This document shows, piece by piece, positions 56,166-64,000 of a stretch of 64,000 nucleotides of DNA. The translations under genes were made by a program, and so were the position numbers. Under the pieces are notes generated by a model, which was not told where the DNA came from, did not search any database, and worked only from the letters and a program-made list of their open reading frames with translations. This stretch comes from Gautieria morchelliformis (Eukaryota; Basidiomycota; Agaricomycetes; Gomphales; Gomphaceae): positions 1 to 64,000 of the forward strand of contig WHVA01000539.1 in NCBI GenBank assembly GCA_015179125.1, given 5' to 3'. The stretch's first letter is position 1. Every line of letters starts with the position of its first letter.

Positions 56166-58547
56166 TCATCCATGCGAATGCCGCGAGATTGCTCTCGCAG
56201 CATCCACTACAGCCTTATCTTCTTTGGTCACTGCCTGGAATCCTTCCTCTGGTATGCCAAAGAGCTTGTCTTCAATCTCACACACTGTACCAGGAGGTGG
56301 CAACAGTCCCTCTCGGAAATAGCGACGGACGTGCTTCATAGCCGAAGGGGATGTTGCCGCATATGAGCAGTGCTTCGAAACACACCACCGGTCAGTGCGA
56401 ATCAGCCATCCAGAGGAGGAGAGGCAAACCCCAGGCGTGTCGATGGTCAGTAAAACAGAGTCTTTGAACCCATGGGCGGCTTTCTTAGCTCTGTACATTG
56501 TTGATGAAAAGGATAGAAACATCACCAGTAGAAACCTTACCCAACAAGCGGAGTCACGGGATCTGGGACGGATGAGTACGATGTTTCAAAGTGCACAAGT
56601 TACTGACCCATGGTGTTCCCAATTATCAATAGAGGAAAACGGGTGGTCGAATTGAAAGGTCCTGAGAGTTGGCCTGAGGTACCGGGACAGACGGATGTAT
56701 TGGAGCATACCGCAATATCTATTTTTCACCTTGATTTGCCAGCCGCTGTTTATTTTCTCAGCAACATATTAGCCTCATACTAGGACAGAGCGCACGCGCA
56801 TGTAAGCGTGGTCCGTTCCACCACCACATCGGCAAACTTCGAAACCTGGCTGAGTTGTTCGAACTGACGAGCGATACGCGCAAACCCAAAATTGACAGCT
56901 TGCCCCTCTCCACACATGATTGCTGTGGTGGCATCCAGGGTTTCAATAGGTAATGTGGGCTCTGAATTACACTTGGGCTGGACATGAAACTTCTGGTTGT
57001 ATGTGAGAGCAAGGCGTCCATCCCCTCCCTCGACAGCAGCCAAGATGTGGGCATATTGGTTGAGGTCGGTGAACGGGCTGTATAGCGCTGTGAAGAAGTC
57101 GCGTTTTAGCATGCTGTGATCGACGACGCCATAGCCTGAACCAGTGCCATCAACAACCGCGAGTGGGCTGACTTGAATGGCCATGAAAATCTCCTCTACT
57201 CGGCGCTGAACCAAGCTGCTGCTGTTGGCGTATAAAGGGCAGGCTAGACCTGCAGCTGCACATTCGTCGTAGAACAGCTGGAGTATCTTGTCGGTGTCGT
57301 AGAGATTCTTGGACCAACTCCCTGTGGACATCGCTGAGCTACTAAAGGGAGAATCAAGGCGGTCTCTTACCGGAGTAATAGTCATCAAAATCGACCACAC
57401 CATCGATCACCAGACGTTCTATATTATCCTGAAAGTGTACAGTCAGCACCACCCGACTGAGAAGAAGCCATGATTTACCGGGTACAGCGCCGCATAACTG
57501 CCGTAAACCATCAGCAAGTAAGTAGACCAATGACAATCTCCATCATAACCAGGAACCCACGTTGCACCCAGCACGGTCCCATATGAGAACCCCCAGTACA
57601 TAAGTTTGTCACGCCCGTGTGCCTGAGTGATGGTGAGCATGTCTCTCGCGACGGTTGCGGTGCTGACATGCGCCGCAGCGTGCATCGTGCGCTTCGCTGC
57701 TAGCTCTCCCAGAAGTTCACCGCGAGTGTACGCGTGAATGAAGGAATCAGACGTGCTGTTGATCAAAGGCGGTGTCCTCGCATCCCAGGCGGCACGCTCG
57801 TACTGGTCAGAGAAAATTGCTACAGGCGGCGTTGTAACTCCCACACCTGAAGAACGTCGTAAATGCGAGATAATCCCTGGATATGGATTTGAGACCTCGC
57901 GGATCAAACCCTACGATATCATACTCTTCTCCGAGTAATTTTTGGAAGGACTCGCCCATGGTATTTATCATGGCGACCCCTGCGCTCCCAGGCCCCCCTG
58001 AAAGTCGCGAAGGCGAAGGTTCAACGAGGGAAGTATTGTGACGCCAGTAAACTCGCCTGGATTGAATAGGATGGGCCCGCGATATTTCTTGCTGGTGGGG
58101 GACATTTTGGCTTTAATTCGGAGCATGGCGATGGCTGCCTTCTCTCCAGTCGGGTTATTGTAATCTAGAGGGACCTGGAGCACCAGCTCCGGTTGATCTG
58201 TCCAGCGGCAAGACCAAACATACCTCAAGTCTGGCACATTGTCTGTTTTGAAAACAGTCGTGCCATCGAAGTTCCGGACTAGGTTTCAGCTAGGGCCAAG
58301 CTGAATCGAACCAATATATAAAAAATGAACGCGGCATGTTTACCTGTTTCCAATCGAAGGATACATTGGTCTTGTGGGACACGAGAGAAGCTGAATAGTT
58401 ATTGTAGACGGATCCAATTGTGTTGAGTAAGTAAGCAGAAGAGAGGACGAGAGGCAGGCCATATAAAAGGTAAGTAACAAACGGTCGACGATTACCGACG
58501 CTTGCTATCTCTAGGGTTGGGTCTGAGGTATGTTTGGAGTCAGGCAT
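56166..58547 (-). CDS. TAP-like alpha/beta hydrolase (tripeptidyl-peptidase-like), membrane-anchored, copy B
   Basis: Paralogue of 21210-23647 with the same exon order. Exon 1 is 58547-58344 (MPDSKHTSDPTLE, then FVTYLLYGLPLVLSSAYLLN, a signal anchor). Then follow PELRWHDCFQNRQCARLE, VPLDYNNPTGEKAAIAM, GGPGSAGVAM, DIVGFDPRGVG, nucleophile GFSYGT (about 57575), SGSWSKNLYDTDKILQ, GWQIKVKNRY and PFNSTTRFPLLIIGNT. The acid segment is DPVTPL, the base is DTPGHCS, and the end is VRRYFREGLLPPPGTVCEIE. The catalytic Ser, Asp and His are all present. The intron after FNP has a GC donor (GCGAGT) where copy A has GTCAGT. The residue before the acid Asp is Met instead of Ala (TMD against TAD). It looks functional. 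Opposite orientation, 35 kb from copy A. Confidence 0.9.
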
Positions 58548-59581
58548 GAATCGTGGTCAATCGAAAAGGATTTAGAATTCCTGGTGCAACACACCGAGGC
58601 CATAAGTAGGCTGCGGAAAATGTACAGTAATCGAGTGTGAGACCAAATGTCTAATTACGTAAATCACGTCCTTGATACGAACACCATCAGTGCCCCTGAG
58701 GAATTTCATAACCGTCACATTCGAAAACTAAAAGGAGTGTTACGACACGGCCGTCCACTTTCGGTCTCGTAACGTTAAACGCGCTGTATAGATTCGGGAA
58801 TGTTGTGCGACAAGCAGTCTTGCATCTGTCAGAAAAACTCAAAAGTCCATATCAGGCCCGACAAGGCTCATCAAGCCATCAGGCTGTGGTACCGCCTTAT
58901 CAGACCCGATAATGAAGAGGTAGCTGATCAGTTTTGCACTAAACTGACAAGTAATGATCAAGTAGATACTTACTGATAGAGTCAGCATGCAGTGACATGT
59001 ACTGATTAACTAGATATATCCTAATCTTTACTGACTAGGGCCTAACAACTACCTAACAACCAGGTAGACAGCTATCAACATATGGTCTTTCCAGTGTGAA
59101 AGAGGATTCATATAGGCAACATTATAAGTAATGTTGAGAGATTAATTGTTATGCATTAAATCGATTTACATTGTTGTTCAACCTTCCCCCACAATTCATG
59201 CAACTTCAATTTAAGTGTTAAGGTGCCAATGCTGTAATAAGTTTACATGTTATACAAGGCATTTTTATTAAGTCTGGTAAATTTGTGAAATGTTACAGTC
59301 AGACATGTATTGCTATTTATTATGTAGGTATATATAAAGTGTGATGCAGTCAAGTACAGTTATTTGTTATGTAGGCATATACAAGTGTGCCCAGCGCGAA
59401 TTGGACAAGCGCAGTGATGGGTGAGAAAAGTTATATGCACACACAAGCACTAACCATTGAGCTACGCAGACAAGATGCTAGGGTATAGCTTAGAGGAAAT
59501 ATAATTCTGAGGCAGGAGTCACTATAAATGTTTACCCGGTAATGAAGCTTCCATAACATTCTGTTTGCTTCCCACGCCACC
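58548..59581. other. Intergenic stretch with a tRNA-like segment
   Basis: This is the shared upstream space of the divergent hydrolase B and the PD-(D/E)XK-like gene. On the minus strand at about 59388-59471 an A-box TAGCTCAATGG and a B-box-like ATTCGCGC suggest another tRNA-derived repeat head; it is too degenerate for a tRNA gene. At about 59310-59390 a block TTATGTAGGTATATA / TTATGTAGGCATATA is present twice. Confidence 0.4.
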
Positions 59582-60430
59582 ATGGCCAGCGATCGCAGAA
59601 TACGCACAGCGAAATCAGGGTGTTACTGGACAAGTGCTGAATTACTCGACTATTCCATTACAATCCTGCCCTGCGATGTCCCCACATTTTTTAACATTCC
59701 AAGCCTGCCTCAGATCTCCGTCAGTTCTGAATTTCTGACAAAGGAGAAGGGAGAAGATATCGACGACGATCTCATTAGGGACCTCACCAAGCTCCTATAT
59801 CTTACCTCATCTGCTCCCGATGAGGCCACTGTGGATATCTTCACCGTTGTCTTTCTGTCCCATCTTCGTTACACATCCAAGAAACGGTACATAAGCGTCC
59901 AGAAGGACCTCCCCCTCATTATGTGTGGGGAGTCAACCTATGCGAAGCCCGGCGTCTATCTGTCAGACAGTTCTAGCAGCATCCTCATGCTCCTACAGGA
60001 GGATAAAACGGTGAAAAATACTGCGGACGCGATTCCTCAGCTGATCACAGAAGTGATCGGTGCTTTCCAATACAACAATGGGTTGAGGAGAAAAGCCAAA
60101 CTTCCTCCCCTGAAGGAAATGGTAAGCTCGTTAGTTTTCTAACATTTTTTACCTTACCAAGCTTATTCGGGACAGATAATCCCCGGGATCCTCATGCATG
60201 GCACTGCGCCTGAATTCTACTTGATACCGGTTACAGAGGAGCTATCTAAGGCAGTTATCCTTGGGAGACCCCCCACCATCGAGACAGTTGTGAAGGAGTA
60301 CATCCCAGAAGTCCCAAGGATGGACATGCGAACACCGGAGGGGATGATGCCACTTGATAATAGAGTTATCATAGTCAAATGTTATGAGGCTTTCAAAAGG
60401 TTTATTCCCGCAGACAGTTTTTTCGAGTAG
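59582..60430 (+). CDS. PD-(D/E)XK nuclease-like protein, Agaricomycete family
   Basis: Exons 59582-60121 and 60176-60430, intron 60122-60175 (GTAAGC...GACAG, 54 nt), 264 residues. The ATG is preceded by CCACC (good context). Central motif: LPLIMCGESTYAKPGVYLSD, then ILMLLQEDK. The E, D and ExK positions fit a restriction-endonuclease-like core (E...D...QEDK). The rest (QLITEVIGAFQYNNGLRR, PGILMHGTAPEFYLIPVTEE L, KCYEAFKRFIPADSF) follows a family I know from many Agaricomycete genomes, usually in many copies and of unknown biological role. In relatives the segment after GE is often HAKTDV; here it is YAKPGV, so the second acidic residue may be the Asp of LSD. Nuclease activity is inferred, not shown. 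Confidence 0.75.
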
Positions 60431-61190
60431 GGTAGGCTTTGCACAAGTCAAGTGTATTAGCTCAGAAATGTCTTGTCAATTACAGTTTCTTCGTGCAAAG
60501 ACACCGCAATAGTTATGAGGGTATGTTTTAGCAGTGCAAATATTTACATATGACATCACTTGCCTAATAGATAGAAGAACCCCATTTTATATAATCCTGT
60601 GTATTTTACAATATAAAAGGAGGCCATTCTGACCCCCTTGAATCATCATTCTAGCAATCTAACATCTTCTATCCATGTGACCTCATGTGACTTGCATCTT
60701 ACTAAGCTGATAATCTCAGCTAGGGTTGTTCACTTACTTTAGTGTCTAATTCTTTGTTAAGTAGTTACTTTACTGCTTAGCCACTTGGACTAATCCTCCT
60801 GGTGTAATTCTACAGGGTGAGTCTGTCAATTGATAGTCTTGCCATTTGCACTCCAATACCCGAGACGATCTGATCAGTCGATTTTCCTGATTAGAGACTT
60901 TCACAAGTCACTTCCACAAAACCCGTCTGCTAAGTACATTCCTTTATATTTTGGAATAGGCTTGGACCCCAATAGTGTCCTTGAATCTACAGTCTTTTAG
61001 TTTATTGTTCAGTGCTGCTAAAACACATTCCCTTCCATCTGTATTAATCTGGACTAGTTTTTACATGGATTGCAACCAAGGTAGAAATATTAAAGTATTT
61101 CTGGAGTTGTGCTGCAGCATTGTTTAATATTCTTTGAGTCTCGTAAACGACACATTCTGATAGATTGAAGTGTTAGCCATAACACCAAAG
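60431..61190. other. Intergenic stretch, nothing recognised
   Basis: AT-leaning sequence without coding frames. It lies between the PD-(D/E)XK-like gene and the Gypsy fragment. Confidence 0.45.
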
Positions 61191-61194
61191 TCTT

Positions 61195-62360
61195 CAAGGG
61201 TTCCAAAACACAACCCCATCTACTGCAGTGGCATTGACTGGACAGGAGAGGGGATGACAACTAGCGGATTGTGTTGAGTTGCTTGAATCTGGCTTTGTTG
61301 GGTGCCAGTTGATATCTGGGTTGTGCTCCTGCAGCCAGGGAAACCTGAGGATGGTGTCTTGCTTGCAAAGGAAGTGTGGTCCATGTGCCCATTGTGGTGG
61401 AGAATTGTGTCTACAATTTCTGTGATGGACCACACCTCATTACGGCTTCCATCCACATTGAACAGAAGGATTGCACATTGCAACTTCTGTATGGTCAGTT
61501 AGTTCCACTCAACATAGTCCCGATCCATGAACTGACTAGTGGCCCTGCAATTGACAAGTGCAGGTCCAGACTTGAATTCACTGTGTCCATCGTCTGGATC
61601 TCAACCTTAATGACCAGTGACTTGGGGCCAGGGGTAGCAGCAACAACATAGTGTTTTGGGAGGTGTCTCTCCCACAGGTGGATGTGGAGTGGGCAGGTTG
61701 TTGGAATTGGCTTTTGTGTGACTTTATCCAGTGGGTCTGCATGAACTTCCACTTCTGATGCACCATGTTCTGCACTGAACTTTCTTGCACAGTGGGCACT
61801 CTGCTCATATCCGCCAGTGCAGGGAACTCTAGAAGCAGCTCCAGTTTCTCCTCCATGGTCATAAGTCAGATATCAAAAGCTTGGGGCCACTTGCAGGCAT
61901 AGTGGCCTGGCTGCTGGCATCAGAAGCAGGTGACAGTTGGGTTTCCTTTTCTGGACATGCGGTCAACATCCATTGGGGCAGGGCCACTCTTTGAAGGAGG
62001 GGGGCTAGGGTTCCAAGTAGGGGAAGGTAGAGCAACTGTTGGAACTATCTCCTGCATCAGAATGAATACTGCTCTGGGTTTTGGCACAAATGGAGTAGGA
62101 CAGGTGGAACTGCATGTTATGTTCCAGTTGGTCTCCACAAAGGCCTCGTTCACTTCCCTGTTTTGGGACACCTTTTGCACAGCTTGGTACCACCCTTCCA
62201 GGTCATCAAAATCTAGAGCTCCATCCCCAAGCAGTGCGACTTGGTTTCTGGAGTGTCGGATCAAGTCTGTAAGGGCAACCCTAGCCGGCTGTGGAGATCG
62301 CACTACCACACAACTGACAAGGGGAAATCCGAAGTATGTATAAATGAACAGAGTATACAA
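61195..62360 (-). pseudogene. Ty3/Gypsy gag and protease fragment, decayed
   Basis: On the minus strand: gag C-terminal part LIRHSRNQVALLGDGALDFD, then PAPMDVDRMSRKGNPTVTCF, and a zinc knuckle written C-F-stop-C-QQPGHYACKW. Its first stop (TGA 61922-61920) stands where CFRC-type knuckles have Arg. DI-stop-LMT follows (TGA 61868-61866), again an Arg position. Next come HYVVAATPGPKSLVIKVEIQ and a protease remnant NCRATSQFMDRDYVEWN (the family has DCGATS, so the catalytic Asp is lost), then FNVDGSRNEVW and FPWLQEHNPDINWHPTK. Several frame changes. No reverse transcriptase is present, so this is a truncated relict. Confidence 0.8.
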
Positions 62361-62640
62361 GAGATGGGATTCTCACCTGACAAGGGGAAATCCAAAGAGA
62401 AAAGTCTAAGGATCCCCAATGCCAGCAAGCCTGTATTATACTACCCTCCACAGCCAGGGAAAACACTTGCCACTCGCCATCAGCCCTGCATCCCCCTGAC
62501 CTTCCTGACCCTTGATTGACCCTGGATGCCACATACTACGCGAGTTGCTTGACTTCCAACACTGTTCCGAGAGCGGAAGTCGGAAAGTGGAGTGGAATTG
62601 GCAAAGTGAACAGAACTGGTGGAAGTTCTCCCAGAAGTGG
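62271..62640 (-). repeat. Direct duplication within the Gypsy relict, first copy
   Basis: 370 bp aligning with 63194-63559 (same orientation, 923 bp apart) from AAGGGCAACCCTAGC through GGTGGAAGTTCT, with scattered substitutions and small gaps. Contains two internal copies of ACAAGGGGAAATCC. It may be an LTR-like or gag-leader segment duplicated by unequal exchange. Confidence 0.75.
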
Positions 62641-62839
62641 AATCATGAACTGGGAAACAGGGTGTCCCCTGACAAAGTCCTCATCAGAATTTGATGACAA
62701 TGGTCTTGTCGTTGTCATATTCCACAAGGTTGATGAGCTCCTGGAAGTGATTGATGTAGTCATTGATCAGATCCTTGACCTGGTACCAGCAGAGTTGCAG
62801 GTTTGACTTTTGCCAGCTTCACAGCCTTCCTCTCTTCAA

Positions 62840-63157
62840 CTACTTCCACTTTTCGAAATCCGACTCATCCTGCATTGCATTTTCACAACTTGGTGGAATA
62901 TCTAACATAGCCAAAATCATTTGTAAGGCTGTTTCAATCATATCAGTCTTCATCTGGTTCCGCATGAATTCCTCTTCCATATTCCAAAGCTGATCATCTG
63001 GATCCATGTCAGAAGTCAAGGAAGTATGAGGCAGAATTTCCTGTGTTGGGAGCTCAATGTAAGAAGAGGGGCTGTCCATGTGTGCAGAAGAGGTTGCAAT
63101 CTCCGAGTCACTATCTCCAATCCTGAACGCACCTATGGCAAGTGCAATGCAGTACAA
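62840..63157 (-). CDS. Gypsy gag N-terminal-like frame, relict
   Basis: 105 codons, acidic (MDPDDQLWNMEEEFMRNQMK; ending DESDFEKWK). It lies between the two copies of the direct duplication and probably belongs to the same Gypsy element. I recognise no domain, and it may not be expressed. Confidence 0.3.
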   Translation of the reverse strand: MYCIALAIGAFRIGDSDSEIATSSAHMDSPSSYIELPTQEILPHTSLTSDMDPDDQLWNMEEEFMRNQMKTDMIETALQMILAMLDIPPSCENAMQDESDFEKWK

Positions 63158-63193
63158 CTGCCAGTCCTCAAGGGGGGAGACTTTTCTGCTTCT

Positions 63194-63559
63194 AAGGGCA
63201 ACCCTAGCTAACTGTGGAGATCACACTACCACACAGCTGAAAGGGGAAATCCGAAGTATATAAATGAACAGAATATACAAGAGAGGGGATTCTCACCTAA
63301 CCAGGGGAAAGCTGAAGAGAAAAGTCTAAGGACCCCAATGTCAGCAAGCCCATATTATACTCTAGTCCACAGCCAGGGACAACACTCGGCACTCACCATC
63401 AACCTTGCACTTCCCTGACCTCCCTGATCCTTGACCGACCCTTGATGCCACATACAACATGAGTCACTTGGCTTCTGACACTGTTTCGAAAGTGGAAGTC
63501 AGAGAGTGGAGTGGAGTTGGCGAAGCAAACAGAACTGGTGGAAGTTCTTCCAGAGGTGG
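63194..63559 (-). repeat. Direct duplication within the Gypsy relict, second copy
   Basis: See 62271-62640. This copy keeps the same order of blocks (GGGGAAATCCGAAGTATA, AGAGAAAAGTCTAAGGA, CCACAGCCAGGGA). Confidence 0.75.
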
Positions 63560-63710
63560 AACCATTTCTGAAACCGGAGTCGGAAATGGAGCTGGAACTC
63601 TGGGTGGTGTCTGAGCTAGAAAACAGGGTGTCCCCTGACAGAGTAACTCTTTTTGGTGAGAAGAGTGAACAAATGTATTCATATAAACTCCAAAAGTCTG
63701 GACTCTAAAG

Positions 63711-64000
63711 AATATTGGGTAACGAAGCAGGGGGTCTGGAACGTGTCTCGGCAGTATCTAGGAAAATATTACTATGTGTAACTAAGGGAATGGATCCTGA
63801 AGTGGTCTGGTGCGATACAGAGAGATCTGATGTGCTAGGAACTCGAGCGCAGGGGAAAATGACCAGCAAAAAGGTAATTTTAATTGTAAGGAATGGTTCT
63901 AATATTATACAAGTTTAGCTAACAAGGATTGGCTATGAGATAGAGGGGGCATGGGCGAGGAAAGGGTCAGACGACGATGGGCTCGGGGTTGATAATGGAT
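63711..64000. other. Right edge, nothing recognised
   Basis: A plus-strand frame of 67 codons (63715-63918) has no family resemblance; a gene could begin here and leave the window. Confidence 0.3.

Noticed and set aside
55802..56341. 179-codon plus-strand frame
   Set aside because: It overlaps antisense the conserved C-terminal exon of hydrolase B, and its own sequence matches nothing.

Overview
The window is nuclear DNA of a filamentous basidiomycete, most likely an Agaricomycete. Genes are cut by many short introns of about 50-60 nt with GT...CTNAN...AG signals. The gene families are typical of that class: C2-NACHT-WD40 STAND/NLR proteins, a TAP-like hydrolase, a PD-(D/E)XK-like family, and CACTA/Plavaka, Copia, Gypsy and LINE elements. 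No species can be named. The region is a transposon-rich accessory island built around three diverged copies of one NLR gene.

Layout. 1-1882 (minus): NLR copy 1, running off the left edge. 3130-4338 (minus): a Ser/Pro-rich gene of unknown function. 6326-11812 (minus): NLR copy 2, apparently intact, with a 15-unit WD40 array. 12366-17195: a young Copia element with identical LTRs, inserted in the upstream flank of NLR copy 2. 18.9-20.85 kb: a Raptor/KOG1 pseudogene. 21210-23647 (plus): a 13-exon TAP-like alpha/beta hydrolase. 25.4-27.35 kb (plus): a multi-pass membrane protein. 28.6-30.0 kb: a hydrolase 5' fragment and hairpin-forming repeats. 31672-37708: a LINE with poly-A tail. 39.4-40.0 kb: an amine-oxidase pseudogene. 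40190-51671 (plus): NLR copy 3 with its inverted upstream flank, split by a 4.98-kb CACTA/Plavaka element and carrying several other lesions. 52.1-54.96 kb: an unknown transposon-type ORF between repeats, then a very AT-rich, mitochondrial-looking block. 56166-58547 (minus): the paralogue of the hydrolase. 59582-60430 (plus): a two-exon PD-(D/E)XK-like gene. 61.2-63.7 kb (minus): a decayed Gypsy fragment.

How it fits together. The three NLR units share about 0.9-1.7 kb of upstream sequence, so they arose by segmental duplication. Because the copies can be aligned, the uninterrupted copies serve as empty sites that fix both the Copia and the CACTA insertion points to the base. The NLR family reads as a nucleotide-switch immune or incompatibility receptor with fast-evolving WD40 ligand-binding repeats: near-identical 129-bp units that differ at a few recurrent codons. 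In the four transposon classes, several TGA stops sit where the family has arginine, which suggests CpG-to-TpG decay. I see no operon-like system; the most interesting biology is the NLR birth-and-death locus itself.
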